Positions 15,622-24,406 are shown, counted from the stretch's first letter. The stretch: 37,791 nucleotides of DNA from a bacterium (GCA_022839105.1 JALHDH010000054.1:1-37791), one strand, 5' to 3'. Numbers and translations are program-made. Notes: a model not told the origin generated them from the sequence alone.

Positions 15622-17010
15622 CTATTGCATCCCCCACCACCAGGGGAAGTCGCCCCGGTCATCGGTCAGGGGGGCCTCGGGGAAGGGATGGTGCAGGTTC
15701 AGGGGACGGTCCTCGTGCCCCGACCAGCCCAGTTCCAGAGCCAGCCGCCGGGGGCCGGCCTCGTCCAGAGGCCTGTCCGAGCCCACCGCCACGCGCTCCA
15801 GGAGCGCCGCCTCGGCGAAGGCCACCCGCACCGAACCCAAAAGCCGGGAATTCAAGGGAGGCGGCGCATAGACGGCGACCAGGCCGCCCGGTGAGAGCCG
15901 CTGGTGGAGCTCGCGCATGAACTCCTGGCTGCTCAGGTGGACCGGGGGCGTGGCGCCCACCGAGACATCCACCAGGATCAGGTCCCAGGAACCCGGGAGG
16001 CGTCGCAACCAGGCTCGCGCATCTCCGACGTGGGTCTGGAGCCCCAGTTCGCCCAGGCCGAACCGTTCCCAGGTTCGCGCCAGGAGGGTCGGATCCAGCT
16101 CGACGCCGTGCAGCTCGGCCTGCGGCCAGGCCTCTCGGGCCAGGCGGGCCACGGTTCCCCCTCCCAGGCCCAGGACCAGGACCCGCGAGGGGGCCTCGGT
16201 TCCCACCAGTCCCCAGGCCAGGAGCATCTCGTCGTAGTAGGTATTGCCCCCCGAGCTGGGCGGATGGGTGGACAGGACGGGACGCATGGGGATCTCGACG
16301 CGGAGCCTCTGCGAGTCCTGGTCCCCTTCCAGTTCGTAGCGGGCCAGCGGAGACTCCCAACGCTCCAGGACCCCGGGCGGCAGCTCCCGAGGGCTCAGGA
16401 TTCCGACCAGGAGCAGGGCCGCCAGGCCCAGGGCGGGCCAGCCGGTGGCGGCCAGGGCGGGCAGGACCGCGAAGGCCCAGAGGGTGTCCCGGGTTCCCAA
16501 CACCTCCATCCCCCACAGGGGCGGAGCCAGCGCACCCAGGAGGCTCCCCATGGCCGAGAAGGCGTACAGGGCGCCCGCGGTGCGCCCGGCCCGCTCCACC
16601 CCGGCCAGGGCCCCGCGAAAGGCCAGCGGATAGACGATCGCCAGCAGGGCCGCCGGCGGACCGAAGAGCATGGTGCAGGTCAGGAGCAGGGCCAGCAACT
16701 GCCCGGCAGGCTGGGGAGAAAAGGCCCCGGACAGGCTCCTGCCGACGGGCCCTGCGACCAGGCCTACCAGGACCGAGGACAGGGCGCCTCCCATCAGGGC
16801 GATCCGGATCGGTCCCCGCCAGGGGAAGCGATCCGCCAGGACCCCGCCCAACAGGTTGCCCGCCCCCATGGCCAGCAGCGTGCAGGCCAGGATGGCCGAC
16901 CAGACCAGGGTCCCGTTGCCGAAGGCCGGAGCCAGGAGGCGGGGACCGCAGATCTCCAGGGCCATGATCAGGGCCGCGGCGGCAAAGACGGGGAAACCGG
17001 CCGTCCTCAT
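15622..17010 (-). CDS. Membrane-fused spermidine synthase-like protein
   Basis: A 462-residue fusion. The N-terminal half (about 1-210) has multiple membrane segments in an MFS-like arrangement; the C-terminal half is an aminopropyltransferase/SAM-methyltransferase fold. The nucleotide site is VLVLGLGGGTVARLA, followed by HGVELDPTLL, the acidic strand HVGDARAWLR and LILVDVS. This 'fused MFS/spermidine synthase' architecture is widespread, but true polyamine synthesis by it is largely unproven, so the substrate is open. It is the middle gene of a leftward unit with the epimerase upstream and the CPBP protease downstream. Confidence 0.8.
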   Translation of the reverse strand: MRTAGFPVFAAAALIMALEICGPRLLAPAFGNGTLVWSAILACTLLAMGAGNLLGGVLADRFPWRGPIRIALMGGALSSVLVGLVAGPVGRSLSGAFSPQPAGQLLALLLTCTMLFGPPAALLAIVYPLAFRGALAGVERAGRTAGALYAFSAMGSLLGALAPPLWGMEVLGTRDTLWAFAVLPALAATGWPALGLAALLLVGILSPRELPPGVLERWESPLARYELEGDQDSQRLRVEIPMRPVLSTHPPSSGGNTYYDEMLLAWGLVGTEAPSRVLVLGLGGGTVARLAREAWPQAELHGVELDPTLLARTWERFGLGELGLQTHVGDARAWLRRLPGSWDLILVDVSVGATPPVHLSSQEFMRELHQRLSPGGLVAVYAPPPLNSRLLGSVRVAFAEAALLERVAVGSDRPLDEAGPRRLALELGWSGHEDRPLNLHHPFPEAPLTDDRGDFPWWWGMQ

Positions 17011-17068
17011 GGTCCCAGGACGGGCCTTCCAGGGGATCTGCCCGGTCCGCCGGATTCCAGGTCGCGAC

Positions 17069-18037
17069 TCACCCCTGACGCATCTCCGCGCGAGCCTGCC
17101 AGGTCCGGGTGAACCAGGCCACCATCCGACCCAGCCCCTCGCTCATCCCGACCCTGGGCGCGTAGTCCAGATCCTCTCGGGCCAGGGTCGTCCGGGCCGA
17201 GGTATGCCCCACGTCGCCGGTCTGGGTCTCCTGGTATTCCCGACGGATCGGGCGGCCCAGGTGTTCTTCGAGAAGCTCCAGGGTGCGGGCCAGGGTGGTG
17301 CGCTCTCCTCCCCCGATATTGTAGACCCGGCCTTCCCTGCCCCGGACCATGGCCGAGAACGTGGCCTCCACGGCGTCCTCCACGTAGGTGAAGTCGCGGG
17401 TCTGCTGGCCCTGCCCGTACACGGGGATCGGCTGGTCCTGGAGGGCCCGGCGCAGGAAGCGATGGAAGGCCATGTCGGGCCTCTGTCGGGGTCCGTAGAC
17501 CGTGAAGTAGCGCAGGCCGACCGTGGGGACCCCGAAGGAATCGTGGTAGACCCGGGCCAGGTGCTCGACGGCCAGCTTGCTGACCCCGTACGGAGAAATC
17601 GGCCGCAATTCGGATTCCTCAGAAGTGGGCAGCGTCGTGGCATCGCCATAGACCGAGGAGGAGGAGGCATAGACCACCTTCTCCAGGCGCCGCCCCCGAC
17701 AGGCCTCGAAGAGCCTCTGGGTGGCCAGGACATTGTCCCGCGTATAACAGTGGAACTCCTGACCCCAGGAGCTGCGAACCCCGGCCTGGGCGGCCAGGTG
17801 GAAGACCCCGGCGCATCCCTCCAGCAGCGGCTCGAGTTCGGCCGTGGCCAGATCCAGTTCGAGGTTCTGGAAGCCCGGCCGGCCTTCCAGGCCCTCCAGG
17901 TTGAGCCTCTTGAGGGCCGGAGAGTAGTAGTCGCGCAGGCAGTCCACGCCGCGGACCCGATGTCCGGCGGCCAGCAGGCGCTCGGCCAGGTGGCTGCCCA
18001 GGAAACCGGCCACGCCGGTCAACAGATAGGTTGGCAT
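17069..18037 (-). CDS. NAD-dependent epimerase, UDP-glucuronate 4-epimerase-like
   Basis: A 322-residue extended short-chain dehydrogenase acting on nucleotide sugars. The NAD site is GVAGFLGSHLAERLL (residues 8-22). The catalytic Ser/Tyr/Lys are in ASSSSVYGD and SPYGVSKLAVE. The strand-2 sequence VDCLRDYYSPALKRLNLEGL resembles UDP-glucuronate 4-epimerases (DYYDPxLK) more than GalE, so that is the favoured substrate, by similarity only. ATG 18037 starts at the Rossmann strand and is 78 nt from the divergent beta-propeller gene. The product likely feeds polysaccharide synthesis, perhaps with the GT-C-like protein at 7998-9941. Confidence 0.85.
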   Translation of the reverse strand: MPTYLLTGVAGFLGSHLAERLLAAGHRVRGVDCLRDYYSPALKRLNLEGLEGRPGFQNLELDLATAELEPLLEGCAGVFHLAAQAGVRSSWGQEFHCYTRDNVLATQRLFEACRGRRLEKVVYASSSSVYGDATTLPTSEESELRPISPYGVSKLAVEHLARVYHDSFGVPTVGLRYFTVYGPRQRPDMAFHRFLRRALQDQPIPVYGQGQQTRDFTYVEDAVEATFSAMVRGREGRVYNIGGGERTTLARTLELLEEHLGRPIRREYQETQTGDVGHTSARTTLAREDLDYAPRVGMSEGLGRMVAWFTRTWQARAEMRQG

Positions 18038-18115
18038 GGCCCCCGGTTCGCCCACCGGCATTCGAGTCCTCCGGCCCGGAAGGGCCCCTGCCTCGAAGCG
18101 TGAAGACCCCTCCCC

Positions 18116-19870
18116 ATGCCCTGGCGCAAAACGCTCTCGAGCCTGCTCCTCTTCCTGTTCCTGGCCGCCGCGGCCCTGGCGGGCCCGGACCTGGTCTGCA
18201 CGGCCGATCTGCTCTCCTCCGGGCCTCTTCCGGAATCCATCCCCACCGACGTCGCCGTGGCCTCGGAGGGCACCCTTGCGGTGCTGTACGGTCAGGAGGG
18301 GAGGGTCGGCCTGATGCGCCCCGACGGCACGCTCCTGCAGCACCGGGGCGTTCCCGGCGCCCAGCAGGCTCCCGCCCGCCTGGTCCCGATCCACCTCTGG
18401 GTCGGCCCCTGGGCGCCGCCGACCATGCTGGCCTGCGAGGCGGGAAGGCGCCAACCCGAATGGAGGTTGACCCTGAGCCAGGGCGTCCTGCGCGCGCAGC
18501 GCCTGGAGGGAGCCGGATTGGAGCCCCCGGCCGTCGCCGCGGTGGGACCCGAGGGGCGCTTCTACGCGCTTTCCGGACAGACCGTGCAGGTCTTCGGGGC
18601 CAGCGGGAACCGTCAGTACCAGGTCGCCCTGGGAGGCCTGACGGCCCCCCGGGCGCTGGCCCTGGACCGCCAGCGGAACCTCTACGTCCTGCACGCCTCG
18701 GGGCTCTCGGTCTTCAGCCCCAAGGGCTCGCCCCGCTACCAGATCGAGGGGGCCCAGGCCTTCGACCTGGCCGCCGACGATCGACTGCTGGCCGTGGGCC
18801 GCGGCTGGATCCGCAAGTATTCGACCGATGGCCGGTTGCTGGTCGAGAGGGCCGGACAGGACGCAGGGCGGCAGGTGGTGGCCGCCTCCCTGACCGCCTC
18901 GGGCGAGATCTTCGTCTACCAGGGCGACATGTTCTCGGGGGCCGGTCGAATCCTGCGGCTGAGTCCTCAGGCCGAGCTTCTCGAGGAGTTCGCCCAACCC
19001 GCCCGTCTTCGCCCGGCTCAGGACCCGGGGATGCGCCTGGACTCCAGGGGCCGGATCCACCTCTGGGATGCCTCCGGCGCCTGGCTGAAGAGCTTCCACC
19101 CGGGAGGCCGGATGGAGACCAGCGCCGGGTATGCCCCCCAGGCGGCCCCCAGGGGTTCCTTGTTGCGGCCGACGGATCTGGCCTGGGATCGGGACGGAGT
19201 GCTCTGGGTGGCCGACACCGGCAACTGCCGCCTGCAGCGCCTGGATCCCCGGCGTGGCTGGCTGGAGCCGGTGGCCATCGGGATCCGGGGGGCGGCGGGG
19301 CGAGCCGAGCCCCGGCAGGTCGCCGTCGACGGGCTGGGATCGATCCTGTGCGTGGTCCATCCCCCCTCGGGCCAGGGCCAGGTGGTCCTGCAGCGCCGCG
19401 ACCGGGCCGGCAGGCTGCTCTGGCAGGGCGACCTGGGCGAGGCCTCGACAAACCCGGTGATCAAGCTGGCCGCAGGCCAGGGCGGCAGCCTCTTCCTCTA
19501 CCGCTCGGACTCCCGTCTGGCGGTCCCCGTCCTCACGCGGCTGGACTCGCGCGGCAAGACCCTGGCCCGGGTCGGCGGCGAGGACCGCAACTTCCACCTC
19601 CCCGACCAGTTCGCCAGCCGGATCTCCCTGAAGCCTGAAGAGGACATGATCCCCTTCCGAGGCGGGGTGCTCCTTCCCGTCGGAGGCCAGTTGGCCTTCG
19701 TGAACGACAGGCTGGAGGTCCATCAGGTGCGCGCCATCCGCCACCCCCGCGGGGCCAGCCCGCACACCCTCCCGGACTTCGGAGGCGGGGCCGTCTTCCA
19801 GGACCGGATCCTCTACCTGTCCGACCTGGCCAACGGGGTGATCCATCGGATCCCCCTGGAGGCCCGGTGA
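18116..19870 (+). CDS. Secreted NHL-like beta-propeller protein
   Basis: A 584-residue protein with a signal peptide (LLLFLFLAAAALA, cleavage near residue 22) and then repeated propeller blades. The clearest is LAWDRDGVLWVADTGNCRLQRLDP. Others include ALALDRQRNLYVLHASGLSVF and VAVDGLGSILCVVHPPSGQG. This is the NHL pattern (strand, D-x-x-G, L/V-x-V-A-D). Such propellers usually bind partners at the cell surface or in the periplasm; no catalytic residues are evident. The stop overlaps the next start (GTGA at 19867-19870), so it is translationally coupled to the phosphatase-family gene. Confidence 0.75.
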   Translation: MPWRKTLSSLLLFLFLAAAALAGPDLVCTADLLSSGPLPESIPTDVAVASEGTLAVLYGQEGRVGLMRPDGTLLQHRGVPGAQQAPARLVPIHLWVGPWAPPTMLACEAGRRQPEWRLTLSQGVLRAQRLEGAGLEPPAVAAVGPEGRFYALSGQTVQVFGASGNRQYQVALGGLTAPRALALDRQRNLYVLHASGLSVFSPKGSPRYQIEGAQAFDLAADDRLLAVGRGWIRKYSTDGRLLVERAGQDAGRQVVAASLTASGEIFVYQGDMFSGAGRILRLSPQAELLEEFAQPARLRPAQDPGMRLDSRGRIHLWDASGAWLKSFHPGGRMETSAGYAPQAAPRGSLLRPTDLAWDRDGVLWVADTGNCRLQRLDPRRGWLEPVAIGIRGAAGRAEPRQVAVDGLGSILCVVHPPSGQGQVVLQRRDRAGRLLWQGDLGEASTNPVIKLAAGQGGSLFLYRSDSRLAVPVLTRLDSRGKTLARVGGEDRNFHLPDQFASRISLKPEEDMIPFRGGVLLPVGGQLAFVNDRLEVHQVRAIRHPRGASPHTLPDFGGGAVFQDRILYLSDLANGVIHRIPLEAR

Positions 19871-20673
19871 ACCTCGAGGCCCGGCTGGACCGGGTCCTCC
19901 CCCTGGTGCGCCAGGCTTCCGAGCTGGCCCTGAGCCACTTCGGCCGGGTCCAGGGCCGCACCAAGCAGGACCAGACGGTGGTCAGCCAGGCCGACGAGGA
20001 GGTGGAGCGCCTGCTGGTCGAGGGCCTGCAACGGCGCTTCCCGGGCGAGACCATCGTGGGCGAGGAAGGTGGAGCCACGGGCTCCCTCCAGGGCCCGATC
20101 TGGTCGGTGGATCCCATCGACGGGACCTCGGCCTACCTCACCCGCCTGCCCCATTGGGGAGTCAGCGTGGGGCTGCTCGTGGAGGGCAGGCCGGTCCTGG
20201 GGGTGGTCGACCTCCCCCTCCTGGGCGAGACCTACCTGGCCGTCGCGGGGACCGGCGCCTGGATGCAGACCCATCGCTGGGGCCGCCAGGCGCTGCGGGT
20301 CCCCCCCTGGTCCGAACCGGGCCCGGAGTCGATGCTCTGCATCCCCTCCAACCTCCACCGCCGCTTCGGGGTCCGCTTCCCGGGCAAGCTGCGCAGCCTG
20401 GGGAGCACCGTCGCCCACGTCCTGCTGGTGGCCCGGGGAGACGCCTGCGGGGCCCTGATGCGCGTGCACCTCTGGGATCTGGCCGGCTGCGCCGCAATCC
20501 TGGCCGAGGCGGGAGGCCGGTTGGAGACCCTGGACGCTCGCCCCCTGGACCTGCTCGAACTCCTCCCCGGGGGACCTCCCCTCCCCGACGTGCTGGCCTC
20601 CTCACCCGCGGGGCTGGCCGAGATGCGCGCGCGCGTGTGGAACCTGGCGCAGGGGAGCGCCCAGGCAACGTAG
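19867..20673 (+). CDS. Inositol monophosphatase family phosphatase
   Basis: A 268-residue metal-dependent phosphatase. Metal-binding motif 1 is IVGEEGG with its Glu pair, then WSVDPIDGTSAYLTRLP (the DPIDGT core), and motif 2 LWDLAGCAAILAEAGGR. The family includes inositol-1-phosphatase, CysQ (PAP phosphatase) and fructose-1,6-bisphosphatase-like enzymes; the sequence alone does not choose among them. Start GTG 19867 overlaps the preceding stop and has GGAGG (19858-19862) 4 nt upstream. The TPR gene follows after 14 nt. Confidence 0.85.
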   Translation: MNLEARLDRVLPLVRQASELALSHFGRVQGRTKQDQTVVSQADEEVERLLVEGLQRRFPGETIVGEEGGATGSLQGPIWSVDPIDGTSAYLTRLPHWGVSVGLLVEGRPVLGVVDLPLLGETYLAVAGTGAWMQTHRWGRQALRVPPWSEPGPESMLCIPSNLHRRFGVRFPGKLRSLGSTVAHVLLVARGDACGALMRVHLWDLAGCAAILAEAGGRLETLDARPLDLLELLPGGPPLPDVLASSPAGLAEMRARVWNLAQGSAQAT

Positions 20674-20687
20674 AAAGGGCCGATCCC

Positions 20688-21173
20688 ATGAGCAACGAGC
20701 ATTACAAGATGGCCGAACTCCACCGGGAGCGCGGCAAGCGCCTGTACCAGGAAGGGCAGGTCCAGGAAGCGGTCCAGGAATTGACCGAGTCCTACAAGTT
20801 CGATCCCCGGGACGCCGACACCCTGTACTACCTGGCCGAGATCTACGGCGCCGCGGGCTTCGTGGACCCGGCCGTGGACTTCATCCAGAAGAGCCTGCGC
20901 GAGAACTTCTCGAACATGCCGGGCTGGCTGATGCTGGCCAACCTCTACGCCCAGAAGGGCGGGGCCTACCTGGACCTGGCCCTGGAGCAGTTGGATCTGG
21001 CCGGCAGCCTGGAGCCCGACCACACGATGCTCCACTACCTGAGGGGCAATATCCTGGCCCAGAAGGGCGAGACCGAGAAGGCCATCGAGTCCCTGAAGAA
21101 GGCCCTGGAATCGGACCCCGAGAACGCCTACGCGCAGCACGACCTGGAGGCCGTCGCCGGCCAGGCGGACTGA
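20688..21173 (+). CDS. TPR-repeat protein
   Basis: A 161-residue cytoplasmic protein made of tetratricopeptide repeats. Recognisable units include RLYQEGQVQEAVQELTESYK, DADTLYYLAEIYGAAGF, and GNILAQKGETEKAIESLKKA with the usual G/Y/A/P spacing. TPRs act as protein-protein scaffolds; no enzymatic domain is present. ATG 20688 has a weak SD (AAAGGG). It lies between the phosphatase-family gene and the SEC-C gene in the same rightward unit. Confidence 0.85.
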   Translation: MSNEHYKMAELHRERGKRLYQEGQVQEAVQELTESYKFDPRDADTLYYLAEIYGAAGFVDPAVDFIQKSLRENFSNMPGWLMLANLYAQKGGAYLDLALEQLDLAGSLEPDHTMLHYLRGNILAQKGETEKAIESLKKALESDPENAYAQHDLEAVAGQAD

Positions 21174-21222
21174 GTCTCCCTTCCGGACAGGAGCCGAGCC
21201 GGCTGGCGTCGCATTGGGCCGG

Positions 21223-21876
21223 ATGAGCCAGACTCCTCCCGAGATCCCCGAAGCCCAGGCCCTGAGACGAGCCGGCCTTCTTCCCCCCAGAACCGGCGGT
21301 TATCTGGATTCCTCCGAGGCCGAAATCCAGAGGGTCGTCGACTTCTTCGAGGCCGCCGCCGATTTCTGGGAGTGTGCCCCCTGGGAGGTCCTCTCCTGCG
21401 AGGAGATCCTCCACGTCGAGGGTCTGGGCCCCGCTCCTCTCCTGCTCTCGGTCTGTGGGGGTGAGGAGGACGAGGTGCCGGGTCTTCTGGTCCGCCCCCT
21501 GGAGTCCGGCCCCGCCCTCCCGGAGGCGGGACAGGTCGCCTTCCACTTCGTCCCGACCGAGGCCCTCGGGGAGGCCCTCCCGGCCGAGATCCGAACCCAT
21601 GGGTTCCGACTGGCCCACCCCGAGGCCGTGCCGGTGGCCTTCAGGGAAGGCTGCGCCGGTCTGGCCAGTCCGGCCGATCTCTCCTCCCTGGTCCGCTGCA
21701 TGCACGTGATCCTGGCCTTCCTGAAGGCCGGATTGGACGAGCAGGAGTCCGTGGAGCGCCAGGCGCTGAGCCTCCCCGGCCGGGGCCGGGTCCTGGTGAC
21801 CTGGAAGGAGGCGCCCGACGCGGCCCGAGACCCTCCCGGAGGCCGAGAAGCCGAAGACCTCCCCGATCCGGCATGA
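21223..21876 (+). CDS. Unknown protein, N-terminal part of a frameshifted SEC-C protein
   Basis: A 217-residue frame ending at TGA 21876. The body (residues about 25-190) is alpha/beta, with Trp/Leu-rich segments such as FWECAPWEVLSCEEILHV and SLVRCMHVILAFLKAGL, and no recognised catalytic motif. Its last residues (RDPPGGREAEDLPDPA) look out-of-frame. The next frame reads PETLPEAEKPKTSP and then a SEC-C zinc motif, so the natural protein is probably about 260 residues. ATG 21223 was preferred over TTG 21214. The layout resembles plasmid- and chromosome-borne SEC-C proteins of unknown function. Confidence 0.6.
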   Translation: MSQTPPEIPEAQALRRAGLLPPRTGGYLDSSEAEIQRVVDFFEAAADFWECAPWEVLSCEEILHVEGLGPAPLLLSVCGGEEDEVPGLLVRPLESGPALPEAGQVAFHFVPTEALGEALPAEIRTHGFRLAHPEAVPVAFREGCAGLASPADLSSLVRCMHVILAFLKAGLDEQESVERQALSLPGRGRVLVTWKEAPDAARDPPGGREAEDLPDPA

Positions 21877-22012
21877 CCCCCGACCCGGACGCAACGAGCC
21901 TTGCTGGTGCGGCAGCGGCCAGAAATACAAGAAATGCCACCTGGACGAGGATCGCCGCCGGGATTCCGAGGCCCTCCGCCGCGGAGGCGGTCCGGTCAGT
22001 TCCCCAGGCTGA
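21800..22012 (+). pseudogene. Out-of-frame SEC-C zinc-binding tail
   Basis: In the +1 frame relative to the preceding gene, 21893-21940 encodes NEPCWCGSGQKYKKCH, a SEC-C motif (CxC...KYKKCH) that binds zinc, as at the C-terminus of SecA. The frame opens after a stop at 21797 and runs to TGA 22012. It has no start or SD of its own, so it must be the tail of the upstream protein. One extra base in about 21800-21850 would explain the break. The tail overlaps the 3' end of the convergent lipoprotein gene by 17 nt. Confidence 0.7.
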
Positions 22013-22472
22013 TCGACTCGATCCTTCCCCGGGAATCCAGCCGGATCCACAACCCCGGGTAGATCAAGGCCTGGAGCAGCTCCTTGGAGGGCGGTCCCAG
22101 GGCCTTCTTCACCCCCTCCGGGTTCGAGCCGACCCAGACCCCTTCGGCCGTGGATCCCTGATAGGCCTTCCAGGGGGGAAGGGTGGGATGAAGCACCACG
22201 GTGCCCACCTTCTCTCCGTCGTAGGAGATCTCCAGGCCCCTGCCATGATAGAGGGCCAGGGTATTCCGCGAATTGAAGGGGTTGGTCTCGCTCAGGTCGG
22301 GCTGACCCAGCCGGGCCTCGACCTCGGCGCGATCCTGGCCCAGGCGGACTTCCTCCACGCCCACTCCAGGCTGGATCCTTCCGGGATTCGGACCCGGAGG
22401 AGAGGGCGAGGCGCAGCCCAGGAGCATCACGAGAACCAGGATGGAGAGGGTGGAGAGGGTGGGAGAACGCAT
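21996..22472 (-). CDS. Lipoprotein, SmpA/OmlA-like
   Basis: A 158-residue lipoprotein. The signal sequence ends in the lipobox LLGCAS (Cys near residue 20), followed by a Pro-rich linker and two similar modules: GVGVEEVRLGQDRAEVEARLGQPD and GVWVGSNPEGVKKALGPPS. These are the 'G-x-T-x-x-E-V-x-x-x-L-G-x-P' pattern of SmpA/OmlA (BamE-like) folds. ATG 22472 has GGAGG 5 nt upstream; the longer open frame upstream is rejected. It follows the L,D-transpeptidase by 64 nt on the same strand. A role in envelope assembly is plausible but not shown. Confidence 0.75.
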   Translation of the reverse strand: MRSPTLSTLSILVLVMLLGCASPSPPGPNPGRIQPGVGVEEVRLGQDRAEVEARLGQPDLSETNPFNSRNTLALYHGRGLEISYDGEKVGTVVLHPTLPPWKAYQGSTAEGVWVGSNPEGVKKALGPPSKELLQALIYPGLWIRLDSRGRIESISLGN

Positions 22473-22536
22473 GGGAACCTCCGGGAAGGCCCCGCCTTCG
22501 CGGCGGCGCGCGAACGCACCTTCAAAGGGGGCCGGG

Positions 22537-23838
22537 TCAGACCTCGACGTACAGGACCCGTTCGGAGGCCTCCCAGCGGAAGGGGACCGCAAAGGTGTCC
22601 AGCAGGAGTCGGACCGGAAGGAGCGCCCGCCCTCCCACCATCCGGCAGGGTCCCTCCACCCGCCAGGCCCCTTCCCACTCCCCTTGCGTGCCCGGCGCCT
22701 CTCCCGGAAAAGCCGGGTTGAGCCCTGCCGGGACCTGGGGCGACGGGTTCGAGCCCCTTCGGGGCCCTGCCTGCAGGACCAGGAGCCGATCCCCTCCGCG
22801 CACCTCCACCTGCCTGGAGTGACCATCCCAGGAGACCTCCAGCCCCAAGGCCCGAGCCAGTTCCGAGGGGGCCCACAAGGCATCGCCCAGCATCAGGGCC
22901 GGGAACTCCATCTGCAGCGGGACTCCAGCCATGCGGACCTCGACATCGGCCCGCAGGATCGGGCGCGCCACGCCTGTGGGCCGGGCCAGGTCGGCCAGCA
23001 TCGGCTCGGACCAGATCCCCGCCAGGCCGACCCTCTCCAGGGCCCTTTCGGCCGCCAGGCGCGGGGGGGCTTGAGCGTACACGTCCGGGAAGGCCACCAG
23101 GCAGATCTCGCCGGTGCGAGGGTCCTGGCCGATCTTGGCGGTCTCGTACTCGATGCGGACGGGCATCCCGACCCGCACCTGTTCGAAGAGCTCCCGGGCC
23201 GAGGCGGGGTACATGCGCATGCAACCATGCGAGACGGCCTGTCCGATCGACATGGGACTGGTCGTGGAGTGCAGGCCGATTCCCGGCAGGGAAAGACCCA
23301 TCCAGCGGTCGCCCAGGGGATTCTCGGGTCCGGCCGGAACGGCGATCTCGCCCAGACCGGCCCACTCGGGGGGAAGCCAGGTGGGGTTGATGACCCGGCT
23401 GGCCAGGGTGAAGGAGCCCTGCGGCGTGGCGAAGCGACCCGGCTGGCCGATGGCCAGGGGGAAGAACTTGCTGAAGCGGCCCTGGCGGAAGAGGAAGACC
23501 CCACGCTCCGGGAGGTTGATCACCAGGCCTTCGGCGGGCGGGGACTGGGGCAGGACCCTGCGCCCGGGGATCCGCAGGCGCGTCCCGGGCGCGACCCAGA
23601 CGCTGGAGGTTCCCAGCCCATTGGCGAAGGCCAGGTGCTCCAGGGCCAGGCCGTGGTCCACGGCCAGCCGGTAGAGGTTCTCGCCGGGAGCCACCAGGTG
23701 CTCGCGATCCTGGCCCACCACCTCGCGAAGCTCCTGGCCCAGGGCAGGCCGGCCGGAGGCCAGGGCCACCAGGAGGGCGGCCAGCAAGACGGGGAGCAGA
23801 CGACCGAGGCCAGGGGCTTTCCGGGACATGTCGTGCAA
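22537..23838 (-). CDS. L,D-transpeptidase (YkuD) with LysM and copper-amine-oxidase-N-like domain
   Basis: A 433-residue envelope enzyme that would form 3-3 peptidoglycan cross-links or attach proteins to the wall. Order: signal peptide (about 10-35); LysM (residues about 45-90, LVAPGENLYRLAVDHGLALE); YkuD catalytic domain (about 105-230) with IGLHSTTSPMSIGQAVSHGC, where SHGC carries the nucleophile Cys, followed by MRM; and a C-terminal region (about 295-433) resembling the N-terminal domain of copper amine oxidases, a common wall-associated stalk (ALWAPSELARALGLEVSWDG, VPFRWEASERVLYVEV). TTG 23838 has GAGGG about 8 nt upstream; ATG 23829 is an alternative. Confidence 0.88.
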   Translation of the reverse strand: MHDMSRKAPGLGRLLPVLLAALLVALASGRPALGQELREVVGQDREHLVAPGENLYRLAVDHGLALEHLAFANGLGTSSVWVAPGTRLRIPGRRVLPQSPPAEGLVINLPERGVFLFRQGRFSKFFPLAIGQPGRFATPQGSFTLASRVINPTWLPPEWAGLGEIAVPAGPENPLGDRWMGLSLPGIGLHSTTSPMSIGQAVSHGCMRMYPASARELFEQVRVGMPVRIEYETAKIGQDPRTGEICLVAFPDVYAQAPPRLAAERALERVGLAGIWSEPMLADLARPTGVARPILRADVEVRMAGVPLQMEFPALMLGDALWAPSELARALGLEVSWDGHSRQVEVRGGDRLLVLQAGPRRGSNPSPQVPAGLNPAFPGEAPGTQGEWEGAWRVEGPCRMVGGRALLPVRLLLDTFAVPFRWEASERVLYVEV

Positions 23839-23935
23839 TGTTTCGCCCTCGGGGAGAGAAGCCTGTGGCCCGAGCTTCGAGCCAGCCGGGAGGACTCCTG
23901 TCCCTGGCTCCTGAGGAGCCAGGGACCCGGGGGGC

Positions 23936-24406
23936 GTGCCCAGAACCCTCCCCCCGATGCTGCACTATCTTCTCGGGGAACCCACCCAGCCCCAAGCCCA
24001 GGGCAACCAGATCGTGGCCCACGTCGGCGACGACTCCGGACGCCTGCAATCGCGCAACGTGACCCGGAACTGGCCTCTGGTCCGCAAGGCCTGGCGGGCC
24101 TGGCAGGAGGAACCCGGATTCGCCCTGGGCGAGACGCAGTTCGTGCCGATCACGCCCGATGTCTGGGTCGCCAGCATGGTCGCTGCGCGGGCCGGGGATC
24201 GTCCCAGCCAGGCCTCGAGATTCCCCCTGCGCCTGCCTGCCCTGCGCAAGTGCCTGCGGGCGGTGGCCGAGAAGGCCCTCCAACTTCAGGCCTCCGTCCA
24301 TCTGGCCCGCCTGCCCGACTGGCCCGGGGTCGAGAGCATCCTCCTGGAGGAACTGGCCCCGCGGCTGGAGGTCTACGTTTATGATGAGCCTCCCCGCGAA
24401 GCATAG
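23936..24406 (+). CDS. Degenerate macro-domain (OARD1-like) protein
   Basis: A 156-residue protein that follows the macro-domain pattern from end to end: YLLGEPTQPQAQGNQIVAHV, LGETQFVPITPDVWVASMVA, FPLRLPALRKCLRAVAEKA, ASVHLARL and LEVYVYDEP. Both ADP-ribose-binding loops are altered. The first, normally NDxGxWGxGF, is GDDSGRLQS and about three residues shorter; the second, normally RIGxGLAGGxW, is only RLPDWP. ADP-ribosyl hydrolysis is therefore unlikely, and it may bind another ligand or act as a scaffold. GTG 23936 is chosen tentatively; ATG 23957 is an alternative. It precedes an ABC-2-type permease gene. Confidence 0.65.
   Translation: MPRTLPPMLHYLLGEPTQPQAQGNQIVAHVGDDSGRLQSRNVTRNWPLVRKAWRAWQEEPGFALGETQFVPITPDVWVASMVAARAGDRPSQASRFPLRLPALRKCLRAVAEKALQLQASVHLARLPDWPGVESILLEELAPRLEVYVYDEPPREA

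Noticed and set aside
17069..19846. A 925-codon minus-strand frame extending upstream of the epimerase
   Set aside because: Only the part from ATG 18037 encodes the epimerase. The rest is antisense to the beta-propeller gene, which has a signal peptide and NHL blades.
22750..22790. tRNA T-arm-like sequence (GGGTTCGAGCCCC)
   Set aside because: It lies inside the L,D-transpeptidase coding region; no acceptor, D or anticodon arms can be found around it. A similar match near 34917-34931 lies inside the amidinotransferase gene.
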